From assembly GCA_964348745.1 (NCBI GenBank), contig CAYGDT010000002.1, forward strand, positions 1 through 45,140: a stretch of 45,140 nucleotides of DNA, read 5' to 3'. Positions within the stretch are counted from its first letter, which is position 1; each line of letters starts with the position of its first letter. A program made the translations under genes and the position numbers. Source of the stretch: CAYGDT01 sp964348745 (GTDB lineage: Bacteria; Patescibacteriota; Gracilibacteria; Peribacterales; Peribacteraceae). Of this stretch, positions 25,359 through 35,138 are shown in pieces. The notes below the pieces were generated by a model. The model worked only from the letters and a program-made list of their open reading frames with translations, did not search any database and was not told the origin of the DNA.

Positions 25359-25387
25359 TTGTGTGAGCGGCGTGAATGTGACACACT
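25359..25387 (+). promoter_or_regulatory. Promoter setting the start of the 25396 gene
   Basis: TTGTGT (25359-25364), 17 bp and CACACT (25382-25387) lie 8 nt before the ATG at 25396. The box lies inside the longer open frame that begins at 25330, so the shorter protein, which starts just before its signal peptide, is preferred. Confidence 0.45.
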
Positions 25388-25395
25388 TTAGCAAC

Positions 25396-27588
25396 ATGCA
25401 AGATGCAGCTATGCGCACACGATTGTTGATTGGGGGCTCGCTCCTTGGCGCGCTGATGCTTTCGAGCGTATATATGTCCCAATCGGGGCAACGCGCAGCG
25501 GCTTCTAAGCTCCTCGGTCAATTGGTCTCACTCCCGCAGAACGTATCTTCCGCTGAGCAGAGCCAATCAGGCATTTTGATCCTACCGTTCGAAAGCAACC
25601 GTTACGATGTCAATACGGATCAACCGTTTGATCTCTATGGCTTGAAGCTGAAAGACAATACTACCTCAAACTTCTGGACGTTCTCGTATGACAAGAGGAA
25701 ATTTGCAATATCTGTGGCAGCGCAGCAGCGTGTGAAGATGCTTAGTCGTGTGGATACGCTGAAGAAATTTTTTCCCGGCCCAACGAAGAACACCTACCTC
25801 ACCTGGACGGACACACCGCTGATCTTTCAGACCGGTAAAGGATTGGAGGATGTGTATAAATGCGGAAACGGCGATGTTGAAGGAGAGCAAGTCTATGCGC
25901 ATCTTAAATGGCTGGGCACCACGGTGAATCATCCTGCGGAGGATTGCGACGACGGAAATACCAAGGACGGCGACACCTGTCCGTATAACTGCAAATGGAA
26001 GCCTGCACCTCCCGGCTTCTGCGGCAATAGTATCGTAGAGGACGACGAAGCCTGCGATAATGTGCAAGGCTGTTCAAATGCCTGTCAAAACAGTATCGGT
26101 TATTCCTGTAATGCTGCTGAGAATACGTGCACACTCCTGATCCCAACAATGCGCGCATGTGGCAATAACGTATGCGAAGAGGGAGAATCACATGACCCGG
26201 GAGGATGCCCCGCAGGTGCGCCGCCCGAGTGTCTCGGTCCTCCGGCCCGGCAAGGCACCTGTCCACAGGATTGTACGAATCAGCTCGACGGTACATCATG
26301 CTCGGACAGCGACGGAGGCAATGTCCCCGCACAATTCGGTATTTTAACATTGATAACCCCGAACAACGGACAAGAATTCAGCGATCCTATCGCGCAACCC
26401 GATACCTGTGAGAACCAAGGAACTGTGTTGCTGGAATACTACTGCGAAGATCAGCAAATGCGCAGCGCGCAGTATGATTGCCCGTGTGAAAAGGGTGCAT
26501 GCACCCTTGTACAATGGGAAAACGGTGGTGGTGACATACTGCCGATGCAAGTTCCGCTCTGCGGTGATGGAATCATAGCTGCAGACGAAACATGTGATGA
26601 CGATAATACTGTTGACGGTGATTACTGCAACGCCGATTGCAGTACCGTGACCGGAAAGTGCGGCGACCGCGTCATACAGGAGAATGAGGTTTGCGATCTT
26701 AATTTGGTGGCAGCGAATCATCAATGTGTAAACAATTGCACAGAGGAAATCGTGCCGGATTGCACGGATTATCCTCCGCATGAGATGGTTGAATTCGATG
26801 ATGGCAGCAAGATGCGATTCGGGAGACAGGGAGAATTTATCGGAAAAGAGTGCACGAACTGGCAGCCCATCGCCGAGCGTACGCAGCCGGGCGGAGAGTG
26901 GGAACGTTTTCCTGCGTCACGACCGCAGGTGTACACTCTTGGTGGGACGGACAATGGGACATGGATGATACTTCCCAATAACATCGATCATACATTCGTG
27001 CTGCTCTTTACTCTGTCACAGGCAGACCGTGTCATAACCGGCGACGGGGAACAGCGCAACCTCTGTGGCGGTCGCGATGTGTATGGCTGCGGACGAGTGT
27101 ATGCCGTCGTTGGAAACGATAAAGGCGGTTTTGGTAAGCCGTTGCGGATCTACGACGACTATCTTGAATTCGATGGTATTGAACATGGCGAGAACGGCGC
27201 ACGAACCGCTCTCTTCCATGCTTCCGCTAAAACACGGGAATACGCGCCGACTCCAACACAGGAAACCAACCGCACGTTCAAGATTCAGTATGCAAACGGT
27301 CGGTGGCAGATTGGGTCAGCGGGCGGGACATGCGGAGATGGCATCGTAGACAATAACGAGAAATGCGACGATGCGAATGGTATGTTATGGGACGGCTGTG
27401 CACAGTGCGCCATCGCACAATGTGAAGACCCGAGCTGTGGCTACATCGGAGATTATATGAAATGCACGGGTCAACCGAGCGTGTGTTATCCAAGGTGTGG
27501 AGACGGTGTAAGAGACACCGGTGAAGCGTGTGATGATTTTAATAGGATATCCGGAGACGGTTGTTCTGTTATATGTGAAGAGGAGTGA
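25396..27588 (+). CDS. Cys-rich DUF4215-repeat protein lacking the C-terminal anchor
   Basis: About 730 residues. The signal or membrane segment is LLIGGSLLGALMLSSVYM. A Cys-poor N-terminal domain runs from ILILPFESNRYDV to IFQTGKGLEDVYK. DUF4215-type modules follow (CGNG...EDCDDGNTKDGDTC; CGDGIIAADETCDDDNTVDGDYC; CGDRVIQENEVC). A second Cys-poor region of about 180 residues (near EMVEFDDGSKMRFGR to TFKIQYANGRWQIG) looks like a beta-rich globular domain with FVLLFTLSQADRVITGDG. Two final DUF4215 modules end at CSVICEEE. There is no VGDTGP/helix/Arg tail, so the protein is secreted or held by its N-terminal helix. It is divergent from giant gene 1 and could be its soluble partner. The longer frame opens at 25330. 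Confidence 0.8.
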   Translation: MQDAAMRTRLLIGGSLLGALMLSSVYMSQSGQRAAASKLLGQLVSLPQNVSSAEQSQSGILILPFESNRYDVNTDQPFDLYGLKLKDNTTSNFWTFSYDKRKFAISVAAQQRVKMLSRVDTLKKFFPGPTKNTYLTWTDTPLIFQTGKGLEDVYKCGNGDVEGEQVYAHLKWLGTTVNHPAEDCDDGNTKDGDTCPYNCKWKPAPPGFCGNSIVEDDEACDNVQGCSNACQNSIGYSCNAAENTCTLLIPTMRACGNNVCEEGESHDPGGCPAGAPPECLGPPARQGTCPQDCTNQLDGTSCSDSDGGNVPAQFGILTLITPNNGQEFSDPIAQPDTCENQGTVLLEYYCEDQQMRSAQYDCPCEKGACTLVQWENGGGDILPMQVPLCGDGIIAADETCDDDNTVDGDYCNADCSTVTGKCGDRVIQENEVCDLNLVAANHQCVNNCTEEIVPDCTDYPPHEMVEFDDGSKMRFGRQGEFIGKECTNWQPIAERTQPGGEWERFPASRPQVYTLGGTDNGTWMILPNNIDHTFVLLFTLSQADRVITGDGEQRNLCGGRDVYGCGRVYAVVGNDKGGFGKPLRIYDDYLEFDGIEHGENGARTALFHASAKTREYAPTPTQETNRTFKIQYANGRWQIGSAGGTCGDGIVDNNEKCDDANGMLWDGCAQCAIAQCEDPSCGYIGDYMKCTGQPSVCYPRCGDGVRDTGEACDDFNRISGDGCSVICEEE

Positions 27589-27589
27589 A

Positions 27590-27692
27590 CTTATGAGTTC
27601 TTAGTTCTTGGTTCTTAGTTCTTGGTTCCTCTTTGAAACTAGGAACTCATAACTAGGAACTAGGAACTAAAAAACTAAGAACTAAGAAAGTA
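27590..27692. repeat. Heptamer repeat inverted repeat (TAGTTCT / AGGAACT type)
   Basis: TAGTTCT, TGGTTCT, TAGTTCT, TGGTTCC units (27600-27630) face TAGGAAC, TAGGAAC, AAGAACT units (27640-27690). The convergent junction between the 25396 gene and giant gene 2 thus folds into a long hairpin. Confidence 0.85.
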
Positions 27693-30600
27693 CTACCTCC
27701 GTCTCCGACGCATCCATCCTATACCCGCAGCTGCCCCCGCTCCTACCACTGCCACTGCAGCGGGTCCCGTGTCTCCCACTGGGCCGCGCGATTGTACGAG
27801 CGGCTGCAGCTGAGCCAAAGGATACATTTGCGAGAATCCGATACCGGGGATGTAAGGAATACCGAGGCGTCGTGCGATCTCCTGCGCCTGCTCGGGAGGC
27901 AGGCTTGCCAGGAAGGCGCCAAGAAGTTGCGGGTTGCTCATGATGTATGGTCCTAGTGCGGCCGGCGATCCTGCTGCGGTCTGGAGAGCTTCTATTTGGG
28001 CAACACTTATACCTGTTACCTCGGAGAGGACGTTTGTTTCTCCGGCGGTTAATGGGGCGTTTTGCGCTCCGAAGTGCAGTACGCACGCAGTGGAACACCC
28101 ATCACCCATCACGTCATTTCCGTCATCGCACTGTTCCGGAGGTGCAAGTACGCCGTCGCCGCAGCCACTGCTTGCAATTGCTGCGCCATGCGTTGCCCCG
28201 TCTTCCGAAGCATCCTCTGTATGACAATCGCGATCGCAACCATCTTCATTGGTTCGATTCCCGTCATCACACGTTTCTAGGAAGACATCATCGGTCGTTG
28301 CATCTCCACAACGAGGGAAACTGCAGTCTGAGCGACATGTGGCATTCGGCGTATTGGCATTTTCTGCACCACGGTCACATTCTTCCCCCTCATCGACAAC
28401 GCTATCGCCACAACTGTCTGAAACAAATCTGCAGCGCTCACAACGGTACGAAAGCGATGCATCGTGCGTTGCCTGTTCGCACTGCTCACCGAGTAACGAT
28501 TGGATTTTCCCATCGCCGCATACTCCGATTTCCGATTTGCAGACAATGCTGCACCCGTCGTTGTCGCGGCGGTTGTCGTCATCGCATTCTTCCGGATACG
28601 CAATGATGCCGTCGCCGCAGTGGGCATAGGGACTGACGCTGTTATTGCTCCCCTTACTGCCGGTGTATCCGCCACTGGTGTTGCTTCCGCCCGTGCCGCC
28701 AACATTGCCTCCTGTGTTTCCTCCGGTGTCTCCGCCTGTTGTTCCGCCAGTGTCTCCGCCTGTTGTTCCGCCAGTGTCTCCGCCAGTGCTACCACTCGCT
28801 TGTGAGGCACTTGAGGCAGAGCTAAATAATACGAGAATGATTTCCGATGATGAGGAAGAGCTATTACCATCATCACTAAACCGACAGTTTGCGGGGCACA
28901 AACATCCTTCATCACAATTGCGTACCAGCCACTCAAGATGAATATCTGCTACTTGAGAACCATCTCCGAGGTCACAGTCTTCACCGGAGTCTACAACGCC
29001 ATTGCCACATAGATTCGTTCCACAGGAATCCCCCATGCAACATTCAGGTCCGGTGCAGGAGCATTCAGAACCATTGCAAGCACAGTCGGGGCNNNNNNNN
29101 NNNNNNNNNNNNNNNNNNNNNNNNNNNNNNNNNNNNNNNNNNNNNNNNNNNNNNNNNNNNNNNNNNNNNNNNNNNNNNNNNNNNNNNNNNNNAGCCTTGG
29201 CAGGCACATTCGGGACCCGTGCACTGACAGGAGGCGCCGATGCAGCATTCGTTTCCTGTGCACTGGCAGGATTGGATAAGGGGATCGCACTGACAGGAAG
29301 GTCCGGTGCACTGGCAGGCAGGTCCTTGGCAAGCACACTCCGGTCCGGTGCATTGGCATTGATTTCCCAAACAACATTCAGGTCCGGTGCAGGAGCATTC
29401 AGAACCATTGCAAGCACAGTCGGGGCCGGTGCACTGACACTGCGAGCCTTGGCAGGCACATTCGGGACCCGTGCACTGACAGGAGGCGCCGATGCAGCAC
29501 TGCGTTCCGGTGCACTGGCAGGATTGGATAAGGGGATCACATTGGCAGGCAGATCCTGTGCACTGGCAGGCAGGTCCTTGGCAAGCACACTCCGGTCCGG
29601 TGCATTGGCAAGAAGCACCGATGCAGCATTCTGTTCCTGTACACTCGCAGCCGGTAACGCTGCATGCACAATCGCTTCCAACACAAGAGCACCTGTCGCC
29701 AGTGCATTCCCCCGGACAATCATTAAACGTCGCACATTCATTTGTCCCAGGAGTGTTCACGACATCACAAGTCATGTCTTGTACGTTGCAGACAGTATGT
29801 GCAGGGCCGCCGCACACAGGCATTCCCGTACCGCACTCGGGAGTGCCGGACCCCTGTGCCACACTGCAACTGTCATCGGATGCACAAATGTTGTGTCCGC
29901 AATCGCTGTCATTAATACACTGTTCCGCGTCTCCGGCGGGATTGGGAACGCACTGAAAGTTTTCGCATTTTGTACCTCCGAGGATAGGACAATCCAAGAA
30001 CGTTACACATGCATTGTCGCCTTGGCCGTCGACGGTTTTGCACTGGCTGTTTTCATAATCACAAACTGTGTGCTGCGACCCGCCGCAGGGAGTCTGAGCA
30101 TCGCATTCATTAACGCCACCTACACCCTGCACGACAACACATCGGTCAAATTCGTTGCATTCAGCATGATACTCTTTCTCCATTTTACATTCCGCGCTGC
30201 AACCGTCACCACTGACACTATTACCGTCATCGCATTTTTCCGGGAGTTCTAGCACACCATCGCCGCATGTTGCTGTACATACACCACAATCACCTGAGCA
30301 AGTCGCACAGTTTTCACCGGCAGCGGCATCGCAGACTCTGTCATCGCAACCAATAAGGTTGCAACTATTACTACACGTGTCATTGTCGACACTATTTCCA
30401 TCATCGCACTGTTCACCTTGGAACCCTTGCCGGTTGATCGCAGTATCAACCCATTGATCAAGAATACCATCTCCGCAGCGCGGAGTTGTGCAACTGTCTG
30501 CACGACAAGTGCAGGTGACCGTCCCACTATTGCGGGAAACATTGCAGTTACTTAAGCCCAAGTCGCATTCTTCACCCGTATCGGTATGACCATCGCCGCA

Positions 30601-33039
30601 GAATGGGTTTTTACAGATACTATTACAACCATCACCGCTTATTGTATTGCCGTCATCGCACTGTTCAGTAATCTGCGTGTCCGTAACGCCGTCTCCGCAC
30701 CGAATAGTCGTACAGTTCGTACGGCAGGTTCCCGCAGCGCCACGATCGAAGTTATTACGGCCCCTATCACACTCCTCGCCTGCACCTACTGTGCCATTTC
30801 CGCACCCGGTTGGGAATTTACAGCTTGTTGTACACGAATCGCTGTAGACCCCATTCTGTACGCCCGAATCGCACTGCTCTCCCGTATTCACGCTGCCATT
30901 ACCGCAGAGTCCGGTGGTCGGATTGCTTGACGATGATGAAGAGCTTTTGGTAGCTGCGCAGGTCACCCAACCCTCAGGTGCCAGACCATTGGTCAGACAG
31001 TATAAAATAGTCGAAGAACCGGGACATTGGCCGGAGAAGCACCCATTGGAAAATCCGGATGGTTCATTTTCGATGTAATAACATGCTTCGCCTGCAGCAC
31101 ATGAAACACCACCACAGTAACGATCACACGCATTTGTAGTATCAGGGACACAACTACAATCTTTCTGTATCAAACCCGGCAGACAGTCAACCGCAGCACA
31201 GAAACCACTGCCGCAGCAACCTGTACTACAATCTGCATGCTTGCTACATATATTCCCTGGACCGGGGCCTGGACCGGGCGTACCTCCTGGGCCACCGGGA
31301 CCGGGACCGGGCGTACCTCCTGGACCACCGGGACCGGGGCCTGGTGGATCTCCCGGACCGGGACCGGGCGTACCTCCTGGGCCACCGGGACCGGGACCTG
31401 TGCCTCCACAGATGGGGTTTGCGCAGGTATTAATTTGTACATCCACATCGCACGCCCTAACAGAGAAACATTTCGGCCGTATGCACACCTGATGACAGTA
31501 GAGCGTCCCCGAAGGGTTTAAATTACAGTTGCCGCACATCCACACCTGTGCACCGCAATCAACATCTACCGTACAGACCAGATTATTTTCACAAAAATTG
31601 CTGCATCCGTCGTTGTCAACGCTATTACCATCTTCACACTCCTCGTCATCCGACGATCCGACAAGATTATCGTTACCATCTGGATCGATGATGCCATCGC
31701 CACAATATTCGATGTTGCACGTTTCTGTACATCCATCGCCGTTAAACTTATTCCCATCATCGCACTCCTCGTCATCCGGTGTTCCGGGGATACCATCTTC
31801 ACCGTCTGGATTGTCGAGTCCATCACCACATACTGAAGCTTCAGTTCGACATGCTGAGCTACATCCATCTCCAGACGTTGTATTTCCATCATCGCATGTT
31901 TCTCCGGCATCCAAAGCAGAATTTCCGCACCCTGTTGTGCCGGGGCCGGGGCCCGCACTATAGATACATCCGCAGGAGACTCCTGTAGAACTTCTGCCTC
32001 TTATACCGCACGCTCCGGATGCACAGGTGATTGCACTGCAAGCCGCATCGCATCTCCATGGTCCTGTGCAGGAACAACCGTCTTGGTTATAGTCGGCACC
32101 GCACGCGGGATCGCTGCATCTCCCGGATGAGCAGCAACGGGTGGAACAATCTGTATTTGCGGAACATTCAGGATTATTTGTACAAACTCCTAAAACACAA
32201 CTTTGCCCCGCGCTGCAAGTTGTTACGCAACTGCCGCCTGTGCATGTCAGGCAGGAATCCAAAGGGCAGGGATCGGAAGCGGAACATTCGGGATCCGCAA
32301 CACAGGTGCAACCAACTTGATGAAAACCAAGAGCACAATCTACAGCTAGACAATAACCTGAGGCACAACATCCGGTTGAGCATCCCGCATTTGATGTGCA
32401 GGCTGTGCCACCGCACTCGGAAGCATTGCAGGAAGTCTTTCCCAACGAGTCCCCTCGCACACTCGCATCGCAGAATCCAGTTGCACAGTCTGCATAGAAG
32501 CTCTCTTTTTCGCAGGCATTCGTCGAGGGATTCTTCGCGCAGGATGTGGTTTCTTTGATGCCGCAACTGTTGTCGACGCTACAGCTTCCCCCACAGACAT
32601 TATGTCTGCACCCGCTCCCGAGCTGACATCCGGGTAGTACGGACGAATTTCCGATCCATCCACCACAACATGCCACAGGATCGGAACAACCGGAGCTGCC
32701 CATAGAAAGGGCTGGGACACCGGTGCACATTGGTAAACCGGGCGTGCAGGCACCACCACCGCATTGACACTGCCCTCCACTACATGTCCCAATACAGCCA
32801 CCATAGTTGCAACCATATCCATCGACGGGAATACACGAACCCCATGCTGAGGTGCTGGTTGTGCCAGTTGGACACATTCCATTAGGCATTCTGGGAACAG
32901 AAGTACAGCCGTCATATGGGACGAATTGTCCCTTGAGTAGCTCTCTCACTGCGTTCTCCTGCACAACAACTGTAATGCCGCCAACGATGAACATCGAAAG
33001 CACGACATACTTTGCGACAGTGACGAATGACCACGGCAT
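27693..33039 (-). CDS. Giant anchored Cys-rich repeat protein 2, split by assembly gap
   Basis: One gene interrupted by 100 N. The part before the gap (33039-29193) and the part after it (29092-27693) are in different frames only because the N-run length is arbitrary. The visible protein is over 1780 residues. The N-terminal helix is YVVLSMFIVGGITVVV. Cys-rich modules follow (DUF4215 at about 31930-31590 and 30910-30240), then a collagen-like PGPGGPGGTP linker (31410-31255), a CTGPEC array (29720-29193 and beyond), a Ser run, a GGDTGG linker (about 28800-28680), DUF4215 modules (28620-28090) and the common tail with VGDTGP, hydrophobic helix and RRRRR. It is probably wall- or membrane-anchored and disulfide-rich. 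Confidence 0.85.
29036..29650 (-). repeat. 252-bp tandem repeat (84-residue CTGPEC unit)
   Basis: Position 29193 and position 29445 begin two copies of a 252-bp unit. The stretch left of the gap (29038-29092) matches the end of the unit at about 29372-29426. Each unit codes for 84 residues built from sub-repeats such as CQCTGPECACQG and CQCDPLIQSCQCTG. Confidence 0.9.
29093..29192. other. Assembly gap of 100 N
   Basis: The run of exactly 100 N is a scaffolding placeholder. Comparing the flanks with the intact repeat shows that the minimum missing sequence is the 18 nt found at 29427-29444, plus any whole number of 252-bp units. Either keeps the reading frame; 100 nt does not. Confidence 0.95.
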
Positions 33040-33049
33040 AATCTTTCAA

Positions 33050-33093
33050 AGATTACCAAACACACGCATGGAAGCGGAAGTTTGTTGACTTGC
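33050..33093 (-). promoter_or_regulatory. Giant protein 2 promoter with shared upstream block
   Basis: On the minus strand, GCAAGTCAAC-N4-TTCCGC (33093-33074), an 18-bp spacer and TAATCT (33055-33050) end 10 nt before the ATG. The geometry matches that of giant gene 1. Confidence 0.7.
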
Positions 33094-33196
33094 CCTTTTA
33101 CGACAACATTGGGATACGTAAACACAATACAAATGCGCTTGAAGTACGGATATTGTCGCCTTCCCAACTTCCGCGACCTCCCATACCATACTGCTT

Positions 33197-33973
33197 ATGG
33201 ATCGAAGTCCCGATTCCCACAAAGGCGATAATGGCAAAGTAGCCGTTATTGGTGGTAGTCGTTTTGTGCATGGTGCACCGCTTTTTAACGCTCTGGCTGC
33301 GCAAGCAAGCGGCATCGATACGCTGTGTATCTGCCTGCCGCGTTGCCATGAGCAAACGGCAAAGCAGTGGATTTTAAATGCGTTCGTTCATTCATTTCAG
33401 GGAGACTTAATCACGGATGCCGACATCGAACCCATTCTGGAACTGACCGCTCCGCTCGATTGCGTCGTACTGGGATCAGGCATCGCGCGGACAGGGGAAC
33501 GCGTGCATGCACTCGAGGAGATCATCGCATCCTGCACAACGCCCATGGTGCTCGACGCGACGGCGCTGCAAAAAAACACGTTGGAGCTCGTGCGCGGAAA
33601 AAACGCCGTGCTCACGCCGCATCTGGGGGAACTCGAACGTATGGATCTTGAGGAGAATGATCTGCAGGATATCGCCAATGAATACCAAGCGATCATCGTC
33701 TTAAAAGGTAAAATTGATCGCATCTTCAGTGCGCACGACACCGACGAAGTGCGTGGCGGTAACGCAGGACTGACTGTCGGAGGCACGGGCGACGCGCTCG
33801 CGGGACTGATCGCCGGACTGATTGCACAGGGGCTCGCTCCGCTCGACGCATGCAGGGACGCATGCGGCATCATCAAAAAAGCGGGCGAGAAACTGTTTGA
33901 GGAGAAGGGATATGCGTATACGACAGAGGAGGTAATTGGGATGATTGCGGGATTACTTCATGCGATGGAGTGA
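33197..33973 (+). CDS. nnrD: ADP-dependent NAD(P)H-hydrate dehydratase (NnrD/YjeF C-domain)
   Basis: A 258-residue ribokinase-fold enzyme that repairs hydrated NAD(P)H. The signatures are KGDNGKVAVIGGS near the N-terminus, VLGSGIARTG, VLDATAL, LTPHLGELERM (family LTPHxGE) and NAGLTVGGTGDALAGLIAGL (family GTGDVLAG, with the catalytic Asp). The YjeF N-terminal epimerase domain is absent, so this is the stand-alone dehydratase form. TACCAT lies 7 nt before the ATG. It sits between giant genes 2 and 3 together with the yfiH-like gene, with no functional link visible. Confidence 0.88.
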   Translation: MDRSPDSHKGDNGKVAVIGGSRFVHGAPLFNALAAQASGIDTLCICLPRCHEQTAKQWILNAFVHSFQGDLITDADIEPILELTAPLDCVVLGSGIARTGERVHALEEIIASCTTPMVLDATALQKNTLELVRGKNAVLTPHLGELERMDLEENDLQDIANEYQAIIVLKGKIDRIFSAHDTDEVRGGNAGLTVGGTGDALAGLIAGLIAQGLAPLDACRDACGIIKKAGEKLFEEKGYAYTTEEVIGMIAGLLHAME

Positions 33974-34083
33974 TCGGTTATCGGTGATCGGTTATTGGTG
34001 ATCGGTGATCGGTGATCAGTTATCGGTATACTGCATTCGCCGATCCCCGCTTTCCGATTCCCGATTCCCGATTCCCAATCACC
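33974..34083. repeat. Heptamer repeat region (GATCGGT and GATTCCC types)
   Basis: Eight 7-mers of GATCGGT/TATCGGT type (33973-34028) are followed, after a short unique stretch, by CCGATTCC and GATTCCC units (34053-34079). The arms are partly complementary. Here the repeat separates two genes on the same strand. The open frame upstream of the yfiH-like ATG is this repeat and not protein sequence. Confidence 0.85.
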
Positions 34084-34722
34084 ATGCTCTCACTCCTCCC
34101 CCAATTCTCCGACCGAGTCGACATACGTTTTCTTGGTAAAACCGATGATCGTACCATTCCAGATCCCCACGTACGCCTGCACCAAGTGCACGGAAACCGC
34201 GTCATTGTCGTACGTAAGGCCATGGAATCAGAGGAACGGGCTGACGGCGTTATTACGGATCATGTTGGATTGCATCTGACAGCACGCGCGGCAGACTGTC
34301 AGAACTTCGCGGTCTATGCTCCTGATTCCCATGTTGCGGGCGTGCTGCACGTCGGGTGGCGCGGGCTGATTGCAGGAGCGATTCCTGAATTCTTTGCTGC
34401 GCTGAAAAGGGAATTTAACATTGCAGCAGAAGATACATACGTTGCAACCGGTCCTTCACTCTGCCTACGCTGCGCTGAGTTCAAAGATCCTACACATGAG
34501 GTACGCGTCCATGCGGATGCGATCTACGTCCACGGAGACTGCGTAGATCTTGCGATGATGGCCAATGATCAGCTTATTGCTGCGGGAGTGCACCCGGACT
34601 GGACTACGCGCCACCCGGATTGCACGCGCTGCATGCCGGAACGCTACTTCACCTACCGTGGAGGCGATCGAGAGCTCGTGGCATCAGGCGTGAGCAATAT
34701 TCTCGTCTGCACCCTGCGCTGA
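34084..34722 (+). CDS. YfiH/LACC1-type multicopper polyphenol oxidase-fold protein
   Basis: A 212-residue member of the YfiH (DUF152) family. Members act on purine nucleosides (phosphorylase and deaminase activities) and can show laccase-like activity. Zinc- and active-site motifs are present: VRLHQVHGNRV, TARAADCQNFAVYAP (the catalytic Cys region), HVGWRGL, GPSLCLRCAEF and, near the end, CTRCMPERYFTYR. The start at 34084 begins the conserved N-terminus, MLSLLPQF; earlier in-frame sequence is heptamer repeat. At 212 residues it is slightly short for the family. No Shine-Dalgarno sequence or clear -10 box was found, so it may be co-transcribed with nnrD. Confidence 0.85.
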   Translation: MLSLLPQFSDRVDIRFLGKTDDRTIPDPHVRLHQVHGNRVIVVRKAMESEERADGVITDHVGLHLTARAADCQNFAVYAPDSHVAGVLHVGWRGLIAGAIPEFFAALKREFNIAAEDTYVATGPSLCLRCAEFKDPTHEVRVHADAIYVHGDCVDLAMMANDQLIAAGVHPDWTTRHPDCTRCMPERYFTYRGGDRELVASGVSNILVCTLR

Positions 34723-35138
34723 AAGAATATGCAGCGCTATGTACAATATACTTTTCTTTTTGCATAGTTTGATTACGGCAACGTAACACTGACAGTTGCA
34801 TGCTAGGCATCGACTTTTCAGGCGTGCGCAAGGGCTTTGCGTGGACAGTATTTCGCACGATCTCTACCATTGACCTCAGTCTCGACGATGCGTTTTGTAG
34901 TGATTTACGTTTCTTCTCAATCATCTGTTCCAGGGAGGTTAAATCACAGAGATCCGTGGATCTCCGTTGCAACCACCCACATATCTATCAGGGGACAGGC
35001 GTTTATCGCTCGACGATCGTCCGGATACATTTCATCCACCGAGGTCGGTGGAATACACGGATCACCCCACTTCACCCATTCAGTGGGTTTACGAAGGGGC
35101 GGGCCCGCCCATGCGGATCACGCTATTGGGTGGGTTTT
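34723..35138. other. 416-bp region without a supported gene, palindrome-rich
   Basis: Open frames exist on both strands but lack any recognisable domain. Several perfect inverted repeats occur in order: GAGATCC-GT-GGATCTC (34949-34964), GACGATCGTC (35012-35021), TCCACCGA-GG-TCGGTGGA (35035-35052), ACCCA-N5-TGGGT (35074-35088) and GGGCGGGCCCGCCC (35097-35110). A TGGGTGGG-TTTTTT stretch ends it at 35127-35140. CACCCA at 35073-35078 can pair with either of two TGGGT copies. It may be a structured RNA with a terminator, or a cluster of DNA palindromes. It does not match tmRNA, RNase P or SRP RNA by eye. Confidence 0.5.

Noticed and set aside
29065..29741. Two overlapping separate genes across the N gap
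   Set aside because: Each frame contains real Cys-rich sequence on only one side of the gap; the other side is a shadow frame. The frame shift comes from the arbitrary 100-N length.
34649..34972. Minus-strand 107-codon frame with lysine-rich helical composition
   Set aside because: TTG start, overlap with the end of the yfiH-like gene, no recognised domain and no -10 box at the usual distance.
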